Source: Firmicutes bacterium UBA911 (GTDB lineage Bacteria > Bacillota > Desulfotomaculia > Desulfotomaculales > Desulforudaceae). Taken from it: a stretch of 6,486 bases of DNA. How positions within the stretch are numbered: position 1 is the first letter of the stretch; each line of letters starts with the position of its first letter. Shown here in pieces: positions 1 through 5,920 of the stretch. A program made the translations under genes and the position numbers. The notes under the pieces are model-generated. The model saw nothing but the letters and a program-made list of their open reading frames with translations. It was not told where the DNA came from and made no database searches. The stretch is taken from the NCBI GenBank assembly GCA_002294005.1, contig DBEH01000057.1, forward strand, positions 1 to 6,486, written 5' to 3'.

Positions 1-29
1 TACAAGCCCGGCCCGCTCCTGCGCCCCGA

Positions 30-320
30 CTATTGGAGCAGTTGCTCTTCCTTCAGATCGATGAATTCCCAGCCCAGCTTGGTCAGGCTGCAGATCTTGC
101 TCTTCCCTTCCGCGGTAACATCCACCAGGCCGAGGGCGTAGAGCTGCATCACGATGTGATCCAGCACCGCCCGTTTCACGCGGGAAGTCAGCGAGAGTTC
201 CTCTTTGTTCATGCGCCCCTGCTCGCCCAGCGCCCGTAGTACCCTGGCCGCTTCCGGCGGCAGGCGGTGATCCACCTGCATAAAATACTCGGTCAGCGAA
301 GCCGGCGTGCTGATAACCAT
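30..320 (-). CDS. Small winged-helix-like protein, hypothetical (96 aa)
   Basis: I do not recognise a named family. The 96-residue protein is soluble, with no membrane segment or signal peptide. Its middle reads like a winged helix-turn-helix: a helical stretch PEAARVLRALGEQG, then KEELSLTSRVKRAVLDHIVMQLYALGLVDV, then a short strand-turn-strand (VTAEGKSKICSLTKLGWEFI), as in MarR/PadR-like or archaeal-type wHTH domains. A DNA-binding role is inference. Start choice: an upstream in-frame ATG at 350 exists but has no ribosome site, whereas ATG 320 has GGAGGAGG at 329-336 with an 8-nt spacer, so I start there. The gene points away from the structured RNA region at 440-882 and shares a roughly 110-bp intergenic promoter region with it. 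A CATACTTA sequence on the minus strand (351-358) could be a -10 element but I see no convincing -35. The stop is TAG at 32-30; no terminator is visible in the 29 bases left. Confidence 0.75.
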   Translation of the reverse strand: MVISTPASLTEYFMQVDHRLPPEAARVLRALGEQGRMNKEELSLTSRVKRAVLDHIVMQLYALGLVDVTAEGKSKICSLTKLGWEFIDLKEEQLLQ

Positions 321-328
321 CCGTTTTT

Positions 329-336
329 CCTCCTCC
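329..336 (-). promoter_or_regulatory. Shine-Dalgarno site that fixes the start of the winged-helix gene
   Basis: Minus strand reads GGAGGAGG, 8 nt before ATG 320-318. It lies inside the first codons of the longer in-frame reading from ATG 350, which has only AT-rich sequence (CATACTTA) ahead of it. This favours the shorter product. Confidence 0.75.
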
Positions 337-403
337 AGAATTGTTTTCATTAAGTATGCACGTTAAGTCCGCCATTAATAACAACTAAATGACTTATTCG
401 GGA

Positions 404-433
404 TGGGCAAAATATTTCTTCGAACGCTAGAAT
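404..433 (+). promoter_or_regulatory. Candidate sigma-A-like promoter for the plus-strand structured RNA
   Basis: On the plus strand TAGAAT (428-433) matches five of six bases of the vegetative -10, and TGGGCA (404-409) matches four of six of the -35, with an 18-nt spacer. Initiation would fall near 440, just where the foldable region starts, which is the main reason to take it seriously. An alternative reading of the same bases is a sporulation sigma-F/G-type -10 (GGGCAAAATA, 405-414), but its -35 is poor. Weak evidence on sequence alone. Confidence 0.35.
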
Positions 434-435
434 AT

Positions 436-882
436 GGCAGGCGGCGGGACTGATAATCAACCGGACGATGGTTATACTACAAAACAAGGGTCCGTAGTGG
501 CCGAGCTTGAGATCACCGCCGGATCGAAAGGTTCGGCGGTGATCGAACCGAAGGTCGATATCAGGTCAAGTGGCTTGGTATCGGCCGGAGGTAAGGGCGG
601 ATGGTTTCCCGAAGGGAAATCATTCGTCCGAGGCTAAGACCAAAGTGCTTGCTGGCAACTCCGTTTGTTCAGAGCACAGGGTTGTTGATGGCCGAGAGAC
701 TGTCAGCAGCTCTTAAAGCAAGCGCTTTGGTCGAGCAAAGGGCCATCACGGGTTCCGCTAGCGGGGTCCCGTGGTCGCCGAAAGGTGGCCGCGGGCCGTG
801 AAGGGATGCGTGGTGGCCGGAGCGCAGGCCATTGCGGGCTCTTATAGTAGGAACCCTTCTCTTTTTAAAGAGAAGGGTTCCT
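436..882 (+). ncRNA. Large, highly structured RNA of unknown class (about 440 nt)
   Basis: No protein gene fits here, but the plus strand folds nearly continuously. Stems seen: 459-462/470-473; 476-480/494-498; arm A 511-525/530-544 (15 bp, GAAA tetraloop); arm B 553-560/579-586 plus 566-570/574-578 (3-nt loop, 5-nt one-sided bulge); arm C 595-610/614-629 (16 bp, GAA loop); arm D 638-653/717-732 (16 bp) enclosing two hairpins, 654-661/679-686 and 694-698/710-714 with 700-702/707-709, i.e. a three-way junction; arm E 747-757/762-773, extendable to 741-779; 787-792/813-818; 820-826/833-841 with a GG bulge; and the terminal repeat 849-864/867-882. Arms A-D hold about 60 pairs with no mismatch and eight G-U pairs; on the minus strand those would be A-C mismatches, so the plus strand is the RNA. 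A possible long-range closing stem is 442-447/775-780. I cannot match it to RNase P, tmRNA, SRP, 6S, T-box or group II intron hallmarks. Ends are estimates: a candidate promoter at 404-433 and the hairpin at 849-882. Confidence 0.65.
849..882. terminator. Perfect 16-bp inverted repeat between spoIVA and the structured RNA, likely bidirectional terminator
   Basis: Arms 849-864 and 867-882 are exactly complementary (AGGAACCCTTCTCTTT and its complement) with TT between. The position, between the convergent ends of spoIVA (stop at 915) and the plus-strand RNA, suits a shared terminator. The caveat is that neither side has a good T tract: the plus side continues TTGTGG and the minus side ACTATAAG. 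It may therefore be a weak terminator, a 3'-end stabiliser, or the last stem of the RNA. Confidence 0.55.
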
Positions 883-914
883 TGTGGTCCCAAACGCTTC
901 CCGGACAGACACTT

Positions 915-2393
915 TTAGATGATGATACAGATGAGGCCGCCGCTGCCGTCGTTCACTATTCTTTGCAGTGTCTCCTGCAGCTTCACCTGGGCGCTTTCAG
1001 GCATCCGGTGCAGTTTGTTCTGGATACCCTCCCGCACCAGATCGTGCAGGGATTTGCCGAAGATTTCCGAATCCCAGATCTTCCTCGGGTCGTCCTCGAA
1101 TTCGTTCAGGATATACCGGACCAGTTCCTCGCACTGCTTCTCGGTGCCGATAATCGGGGTGATCTCGGTGGTGATGTCGGCCCGGATCACGTGCAGCGAC
1201 GGGGCACTGGCCTTCAAGCGCACCCCGAAACGGTTGCCCTGGCGGATCAGCTCGGGCTCTTCGAGATTCATCTCGTCCAGCCTCGGTGTGACCACGCCGT
1301 AACCGGTGTCCCGTACCTCGTGAAGGGCCGCGGCCACCTTGTCGTATTCCCGCTTGGCCACCGCCAGGTCCCTCGTCAGGCGGAACAGGTCCTGTTCCCC
1401 GGCGACCTGGAATCCGGTCTGCTCGGTGACGATTTCGTAGAACAGGTTCGGGCGGGCCTTCACTTCCACCAAGGCCCAACCGGTACCCATGTTCAGGTCC
1501 CGCAAGGTGGTTTCGTCCACGGAATCCTGCTGCGCCAGGAGGTCGGTCACCTCTTGGATATCCCGGACCCGGTTTACCCGCCGGACGGCCTCTTGGACGG
1601 CCGACTCAAACCGCTCGCGCAGCCAATGCAATGAGTCCAGTTCTTCCACCCACAGCGGGATATCGACTCTGACTTCGGTCACCGGAAACTCGTACAGGAT
1701 CTCCTCCAGGATGGTAACCGCGTCACCCTGGCTCATTTCCAGGCAGTCGAGCGGCAGTACCGGCACGTCGTATTTGGCCTGCAACTCCCCCGCCAGGTGT
1801 TGCGTATCCAGGGCGTGCGGTTTGGTGGTGTTCAGGATCACCAAAAAGGGCTTGTTCAACTGCTTCAACTCGTCAATGACCCGTTCCTCGGCTTCAACGT
1901 AGTTTTCCCGCCGGATGTCCGTGATGCTCCCGTCAGTGGTGATTACCAGGCCGATGGTGGAATGATCGGTGATCACCTTGCGCGTGCCGATTTCGGCCGC
2001 CTCCATGAACGGGATCGGTTCTTCGAACCACGGTGTCGTCACCATTCTGGGCTCTTCGTCTTCTTCAAAACCCAGGGCTCCCTCCACCCGGTAACCCACG
2101 TTGTCGACCAGGCGCACTCGCAATCTGACGTTTTGCCCGATCAGGATCTCCACCGCCTCGTTGGGAACAAACTTGGGCTCGGTGGTCATCACCGTACGGC
2201 CGGCACCGCTCTGCGGCAGCTCGTCGCGGGCCCGTTCTTTGTCGTAGATGTCCTTGATGTTCGGAATGACCAAGAGTTCCATAAACCTTTTGATGAACGT
2301 GGATTTGCCGGTACGCACGCCCCCGACCACCCCGATGTAAATGTCGCCCCCGGTACGCTCGGCGATATCACGGAAAATGTCTATTCTTTCCAT
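915..2393 (-). CDS. spoIVA: Stage IV sporulation protein A (spore coat morphogenetic ATPase)
   Basis: SpoIVA is the ATPase that polymerises on the forespore surface in the mother cell to form the coat basement layer; it is also needed for proper cortex assembly. From the start chosen here it has 492 residues, the length known for Bacillus subtilis SpoIVA, and opens MERIDIFRDIAERTGGDIY as in that family. The Walker A motif GGVRTGKS spans residues 24-31 with Lys30; paired Thr70-Thr71 (VMTTEPKF) and Asp97 in RLVDNVGY match the sensor threonines and Walker B positions described for the family. The C-terminal tail ends GGLICIII, the region needed for localisation and polymerisation. Start choice: an in-frame TTG at 2420 is open, but GGGGGG at 2403-2408 sits 9 nt before ATG 2393 and the family N-terminus begins there. 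It is monocistronic by its signals: a sigma-E-like promoter at 2529-2556, and an inverted repeat at 849-882 after the stop. No missing key residue was seen. Confidence 0.98.
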   Translation of the reverse strand: MERIDIFRDIAERTGGDIYIGVVGGVRTGKSTFIKRFMELLVIPNIKDIYDKERARDELPQSGAGRTVMTTEPKFVPNEAVEILIGQNVRLRVRLVDNVGYRVEGALGFEEDEEPRMVTTPWFEEPIPFMEAAEIGTRKVITDHSTIGLVITTDGSITDIRRENYVEAEERVIDELKQLNKPFLVILNTTKPHALDTQHLAGELQAKYDVPVLPLDCLEMSQGDAVTILEEILYEFPVTEVRVDIPLWVEELDSLHWLRERFESAVQEAVRRVNRVRDIQEVTDLLAQQDSVDETTLRDLNMGTGWALVEVKARPNLFYEIVTEQTGFQVAGEQDLFRLTRDLAVAKREYDKVAAALHEVRDTGYGVVTPRLDEMNLEEPELIRQGNRFGVRLKASAPSLHVIRADITTEITPIIGTEKQCEELVRYILNEFEDDPRKIWDSEIFGKSLHDLVREGIQNKLHRMPESAQVKLQETLQRIVNDGSGGLICIII

Positions 2394-2402
2394 TCCTTGC
2401 TT

Positions 2403-2408
2403 CCCCCC
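2403..2408 (-). promoter_or_regulatory. Ribosome binding site of spoIVA
   Basis: Minus strand reads AAAGGGGGGAA with the G run at 2403-2408, 9 nt before ATG 2393-2391. It excludes the upstream TTG at 2420 as the likely start, because that TTG lies only 11 nt 5' of the G run. Confidence 0.7.
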
Positions 2409-2528
2409 TTTGAATTTCAAGGTAGGCGGCCCCCGTTGTCTAGAGCTTTACTCAACCCTAACGCATCCCCCCCGGGGTGAATCCCATTGGAAGAATATTT
2501 TTCCATAATCGGGCATTAACACTATATA

Positions 2529-2556
2529 TATGTATGACCGGGGGTGTCCAATATAC
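2529..2556 (-). promoter_or_regulatory. Sigma-E-type promoter of spoIVA
   Basis: On the minus strand GTATATT (2556-2550) is followed after 13 nt by CATACATA (2536-2529). This resembles the mother-cell sigma-E consensus, roughly KMATATT, 13-15 nt, CATACANT. spoIVA is a known member of the sigma-E regulon in B. subtilis, so the match fits. Transcription would begin near 2521, giving a leader of about 125 nt. The promoter begins 10 bases past the T tract of the upstream operon's terminator, which isolates spoIVA from that operon. Confidence 0.75.
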
Positions 2557-2566
2557 CGGGAGACCA

Positions 2567-2602
2567 AACAAAAAATCCCACCCGATTTCCAGGGTGGGAT
2601 TT
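2567..2602 (-). terminator. Intrinsic terminator of the acetate--CoA ligase operon
   Basis: Arms 2573-2583 and 2592-2602 pair over 11 bp (core ATCCCACCC/GGGTGGGAT) with an 8-nt loop, and on the minus strand the stem runs into TTTTTTGTTTGG. It lies 28 bases after the stop of the BioD-like/DRTGG gene (stop ends at 2630) and just before the spoIVA promoter. Confidence 0.92.
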
Positions 2603-2629
2603 CCGTTCTTTTCCGGCCCAAAACCGGGC

Positions 2630-3685
2630 TTACGCCTCCAGAAGCTCAATAATCTTCTGCCAGTCGCAGTACAGCTCAATGTTCTCCCGCGCCAGCGCAA
2701 TCGCCTTTTCGTCACCGGGCCGGATGCGCCGGGCCACCGCCGAAAGCCGCTCAACGGTCGTGACGGTGTCGTAGTGGACCAGGATCACCGGCACCCCTTT
2801 CTCCTTGGCCCTGGTGATCACATTGAGATGCGGATACAGGCCGCCGGTGAGGATCAGCACTGACGTGCTCGTCTCGAGGGCCGCGAGCGCGTAGTCCGCC
2901 CGGTCGCCCCCGATGATCACCGCTTTGTTCAGGCCGCGCCGCAGGTGATCCAGGGCGCTGTCGATCGTCATCGCCCCGATAAGCACGTCCTCGACCAAAA
3001 GCTCCAGTCTGTCCCCGCCGACTAGAAGCTCACCGCCCAGAACATCGTGATACTCGGCCACGGTCGGCGCGTGAATTTCGCGCCGGTGGGGAATCGCCCC
3101 GAGCCAGCGGAAACCGGAAGACTCCAGCAAGTTGGCGTACTCCCCCTGGGTCTTCGCGAGCATCGGCCTCGGAATGTTGTTGAAAATGTTCCCCACCAGG
3201 TCGAGACCCTTGCACTGGACGTAGCGGTTATAAAACACCGCCTCGTCGAAATCAAAGTCGTTTCTGATCCGCATGGTGCACAGGATGCCGGCGCCGACCT
3301 CGCCGGCGATGCTCACCGCGTCCAGGCCGAAAGTCGCCATCACCCACGGAAAACTGGCACCGTCGATAATCACCGGGCCGTACCGGCCGGCGATCAAGCG
3401 GTACGCCGCAAACACCCGGTCCCGGCATTCCTGGGGCTCGCCGTACCCGGACACATAGAAGTTGCCCGCCGTTAGCGGGACTATGGTCTCCAGGTCCTCG
3501 ACCATTTTCAGGACCGTTTTCATCAGCACGCCGTCCTCGTCACGCGGGTGCAACACCCCGGCCGTGCTTCCAACAGGCTTGAAATATCCGGGATTAAACC
3601 CCTCCTGGCGCAGCCTCAGCGCCAGTCCCAGGGCCACCGCCGTTTTTCCGCTTCCGGGGGTACCGATCAAGTACAGGCTCTTCAC
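2630..3685 (-). CDS. BioD-like P-loop / DRTGG-domain protein, resembling the regulatory N-terminal half of phosphotransacetylase
   Basis: A 351-residue soluble protein. Residues 1-200 form a BioD/CobQ-like P-loop domain: Walker A GTPGSGKT at 8-15, FKPVG at 35-39, IIDG near 106-109 and NIFNNIP at 166-172. Residues about 205-310 match the DRTGG domain, with GGDRAD at 259-264 and LTGGLYP at 279-285. This two-domain arrangement is the N-terminal part of long bacterial phosphotransacetylases (about 700 residues in E. coli), where it has a regulatory role; the catalytic PTA domain is absent here and the gene stops cleanly at a terminator. Start choice: GTG 3685 is preceded by GAGGTGG overlapping the stop of the upstream gene; GTG 3700 would overlap that stop by 4 bases but has no ribosome site. 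It is co-transcribed with, and probably translationally coupled to, the ADP-forming acetate--CoA ligase, which suggests a nucleotide-sensing partner or regulator of that enzyme. That role is inference; ATP-dependent ligase or amidase-type activity like BioD/CobB is possible but less likely. Confidence 0.85.
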   Translation of the reverse strand: MKSLYLIGTPGSGKTAVALGLALRLRQEGFNPGYFKPVGSTAGVLHPRDEDGVLMKTVLKMVEDLETIVPLTAGNFYVSGYGEPQECRDRVFAAYRLIAGRYGPVIIDGASFPWVMATFGLDAVSIAGEVGAGILCTMRIRNDFDFDEAVFYNRYVQCKGLDLVGNIFNNIPRPMLAKTQGEYANLLESSGFRWLGAIPHRREIHAPTVAEYHDVLGGELLVGGDRLELLVEDVLIGAMTIDSALDHLRRGLNKAVIIGGDRADYALAALETSTSVLILTGGLYPHLNVITRAKEKGVPVILVHYDTVTTVERLSAVARRIRPGDEKAIALARENIELYCDWQKIIELLEA

Positions 3686-3691
3686 TGTTCG

Positions 3692-3698
3692 CCACCTC
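3692..3698 (-). promoter_or_regulatory. Ribosome binding site coupling the two operon genes
   Basis: Minus strand reads GAGGTGG at 3698-3692, overlapping the TGA stop (3699-3697) of the upstream gene and 6 nt before GTG 3685. Ribosomes ending the ligase would cover this site, consistent with coupled translation. Confidence 0.6.
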
Positions 3699-5808
3699 AC
3701 GAAATGGTAATTTTCACGTCCAGGGCCTGCGCTCCCGACACATACGCGAACACCGGATTGATGTCCATCTCCGTGATTTCCGGGAAGTCAACGACCAACT
3801 GGGCCACCCGGGCGATAATATCGGCCAGAGCGCCGATGTCGGCCGGTTTCTGGCCGCGGTAACCGCGCAACAGCGTAAAGGCCTTGGTTTCCATGATCAT
3901 CTTATCGATCTCCGCCCGGGTAAGCCCGTGAGCCAGCCGGAAGGAAACGTCCTCCAGCAGGTTCACGTAGATGCCGCCCAGGCCGAACGCGATCAAGGGG
4001 CCGAAGTGGATATCCCGGCTCATCCCGATGATCACCTCCGCGCCCTTGGGCGCCATGCGCTGGACCTCGATTCCGTGCGGGATCACATTGGGCAACGAGC
4101 GCTGCACGTTGCTCATCACCGCCCAGAAGCCGGCCATCACCTCACCGGGCGTGTCCAGGCCCATCCGCACTCCCCCGATGTCGGTCTTGTGGATTATTTT
4201 CGGTGAAGCCACCTTCAGCACCACCGGGTAACCGATTTCCTCCGCCGCGGCGACCGCCTCCTCGGCCCTGGTGGCCAACCTGGTCGGAGACACCGGTATA
4301 CCGTAGGCCTCGACCACCGCCGCTCCTTCACTGCCCAGGAGCACCAGCCGGTTGTCCTCTTTCACCGCCCGAAAAACCTCCGCCACCCGCTCCCGGTCCA
4401 CACCCTCGAATTTCGGCAGCGCTTCGGCGGCCGGAGCGTTCCTTAACCGGGCGTACTGGGCCAACCCCCGCATGGCGCCGATCGCCGTCTCCGGAAAGGT
4501 GTAACACGGTATGCTGGCCGCGCCGAGAATTTCAACCCCCTCTTTCAGGATTTCACCGCCCATGTATACTCCGAAGAGGGGCTTCCCGGGAAAACGCCGG
4601 GCGACTTCCACTATCGCCCTCGCGGTGTCCCCCGGTTCGGCGGTGGCGGTCGGGCAGACCAGGACGACGGCGGAATCGACGCTCTCATCCGCCAGCACCT
4701 GCTCTAACGCAAAGCGGTAGCGGTCGGCCCGGGCGTCTCCCAGGACGTCGACCGGGTTGTAGATGTTCGCCTCCCGCGGCAATTCCGCCCGCAGCGCTTC
4801 CAGGGTCGACCGGTTAAAACGCGCGATGGTCAACCCCTGCCGCTCCGCGCTGTCGGTGGCCACAATCCCGGGGCCGCCGGAGTTCGTCACGATGGCCAAC
4901 CGGTCCCCCTTCGGAACGGGCTGATGGGCGAAGGCCGCCGCCAAGTCGAATAGTTCGGCCATTGTCGCCACCCGAATCACCCCGGCCTGGCGGAAGGCCA
5001 CCTCGTAGGCCAGGTCGATGCCGACCAGCGCCCCGGTATGGGAGGAAGCCGCCTGAGCCCCGGCCTGACTGGTTCCGGATTTCAGGACCACGATCGGCTT
5101 CTTGCGGCTGACCCGGCGGCACACTTCCAGAAAACGCAGCCCGTCGGCCACGTCCTCAATGTAACCAAGGATGACCTTGGTCGTGGGGTCGTCGGCGACC
5201 GCGTCGACGAAATCGGCCTCGTTCAGGTCCGATTTGTTTCCCAGGCTGATGAATTTGCTGAAGCCGAGGCCGGTGATCAGGCTCCAATCCAGGATGGCCA
5301 CCAGCATCGCCCCGCTTTGGGAGATGAAGGTGATTTCCCCCCGGCCCGGAAAACCAGCGGCAAACGAAGCATTCAGGGGGGTGTGCGTGTCCATAATGCC
5401 CACACAGTTCGGCCCCACCACCCGCATGCCGTAGTTCCGGGCCGCCGCCGTCAGCTCTTTCTCCCGCTCCAGGCCTGGAGCGCCCGTTTCCTTGAAACCG
5501 GCGCTGATCACGACCAGGTGCTTCACCCCGGCACGCCCGCACTCTTCAACGACCGGCAGAACTCCGGCGGCGGGGACGGCAACCACCGCCACCTCAACGC
5601 CGCCGGGGACCTTGGTGATCGACGCGTAGGCCGTATAACCCTCGATTTCCGGCTCCCTCGGGTTGATCGGGATGATCCGCCCGCCATAACCCGAGGCAAT
5701 GACGTTCTTCAAAATGATATTGCCGATCTTGCCCGGCTTGCCGGAAGCGCCGATAATCGCTATGGAGGCCGGATTGAAAAGAGCGGATAAGTTTTCCAAA
5801 CCGGTCAC
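3697..5808 (-). CDS. Acetate--CoA ligase (ADP-forming), fused alpha and beta subunits
   Basis: Catalyses acetyl-CoA (or another acyl-CoA) + ADP + phosphate to acid + ATP + CoA, a cytoplasmic one-step energy-conserving reaction. Domain order over 703 residues: CoA-binding Rossmann domain (about 8-130; IAIIGASGKPGKIGN at 17-30, GPNCVGIMD at 132-140); succinyl-CoA-ligase-like domains (about 150-460) with the phospho-His loop SSHTGALVG, His257; and an ATP-grasp domain (about 480-700) with KIIHKTDIGGVRMG, His540, equivalent to the second phosphorylated His of the beta subunit, and EMDINPV at 680-686 for metal binding. All key residues are present. The fused form contrasts with the separate alpha and beta chains of Pyrococcus-type enzymes. 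Start is uncertain: GTG 5808 directly abuts a GGGAAG tract, while TTG 5799 (MENLSALFNPASIAIIGAS) has that tract at better spacing and suits the family N-terminus; I give the longer limit. It is first in an operon with the DRTGG protein. Acyl specificity cannot be read from sequence; propionyl or other acids are possible. Confidence 0.93.
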   Translation of the reverse strand: MTGLENLSALFNPASIAIIGASGKPGKIGNIILKNVIASGYGGRIIPINPREPEIEGYTAYASITKVPGGVEVAVVAVPAAGVLPVVEECGRAGVKHLVVISAGFKETGAPGLEREKELTAAARNYGMRVVGPNCVGIMDTHTPLNASFAAGFPGRGEITFISQSGAMLVAILDWSLITGLGFSKFISLGNKSDLNEADFVDAVADDPTTKVILGYIEDVADGLRFLEVCRRVSRKKPIVVLKSGTSQAGAQAASSHTGALVGIDLAYEVAFRQAGVIRVATMAELFDLAAAFAHQPVPKGDRLAIVTNSGGPGIVATDSAERQGLTIARFNRSTLEALRAELPREANIYNPVDVLGDARADRYRFALEQVLADESVDSAVVLVCPTATAEPGDTARAIVEVARRFPGKPLFGVYMGGEILKEGVEILGAASIPCYTFPETAIGAMRGLAQYARLRNAPAAEALPKFEGVDRERVAEVFRAVKEDNRLVLLGSEGAAVVEAYGIPVSPTRLATRAEEAVAAAEEIGYPVVLKVASPKIIHKTDIGGVRMGLDTPGEVMAGFWAVMSNVQRSLPNVIPHGIEVQRMAPKGAEVIIGMSRDIHFGPLIAFGLGGIYVNLLEDVSFRLAHGLTRAEIDKMIMETKAFTLLRGYRGQKPADIGALADIIARVAQLVVDFPEITEMDINPVFAYVSGAQALDVKITIS

Positions 5809-5866
5809 CTTCCCGCTTATGCTACCAGTAGCCTACACCTGGAACCGACAGTTTATAGCCTTTTCG

Positions 5867-5890
5867 CTGCCGGCCGCGGCAGTCCTTTTT
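5867..5890 (+). other. GC-rich palindrome followed by TTTTT in the intergenic region
   Basis: CTGCCG (5867-5872) pairs with CGGCAG (5877-5882) around GCCG, then TCCTTTTT on the plus strand. It looks like a small plus-strand terminator but no plus-strand gene precedes it. On the minus strand it lies between the SleB-gene terminator and the ligase start, where it could be part of a leader or an operator. No clear sigma-A promoter was found for the ligase operon in 5809-5895; TATAAA on the minus strand (5857-5852) lacks a -35. Confidence 0.3.
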
Positions 5891-5895
5891 ATGCC

Positions 5896-5920
5896 AAAAA
5901 AAAAGCGCCCGCAGGCGCTC
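5896..5920 (-). terminator. Intrinsic terminator of the SleB-like gene
   Basis: Arms 5904-5909 and 5914-5919 (AGCGCC/GGCGCT, loop CGCA) are followed on the minus strand by nine T residues (5904-5896). The hairpin starts two bases after the TAG stop at 5923-5921, so transcription of the hydrolase ends before the ligase operon. Confidence 0.93.

Noticed and set aside
434..637. A 67-codon plus-strand open frame starting ATG 434
   Set aside because: It runs straight through the long hairpins A, B and C, has no ribosome site, and its amino acids look like translated stems rather than a domain. RNA structure explains the sequence better.
433..638. Possible 11-nt GNRA tetraloop receptor (TATGG at 433-437 with CTAAG at 634-638) for the GAAA loop of arm A
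   Set aside because: The receptor needs CCTAAG; the sequence has GCTAAG, which breaks one of the two required C-G pairs, and the 5' half may lie ahead of the transcript start.
781..794. AAAGGTGGCCGCGG resembles the T-box sequence motif
   Set aside because: The core TGGNACCGCGG is not matched, no aminoacyl-tRNA synthetase or amino-acid gene follows on that strand, and no specifier or antiterminator layout was found.
771..1634. A long plus-strand open frame of 287 codons opposite spoIVA
   Set aside because: It is the antisense shadow of spoIVA, whose frame is supported by family motifs, exact length, ribosome site and promoter; long antisense frames are common in GC-rich genes.
915..2420. Longer spoIVA reading from TTG 2420
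   Set aside because: The extra nine residues are not part of the family N-terminus, and the ribosome site at 2403-2408 lies inside this extension.
2450..2510. A 19-codon minus-strand frame beginning ATGGAAAAATATTC in the spoIVA leader
   Set aside because: No ribosome site and no recognisable peptide; too short to support as a gene.
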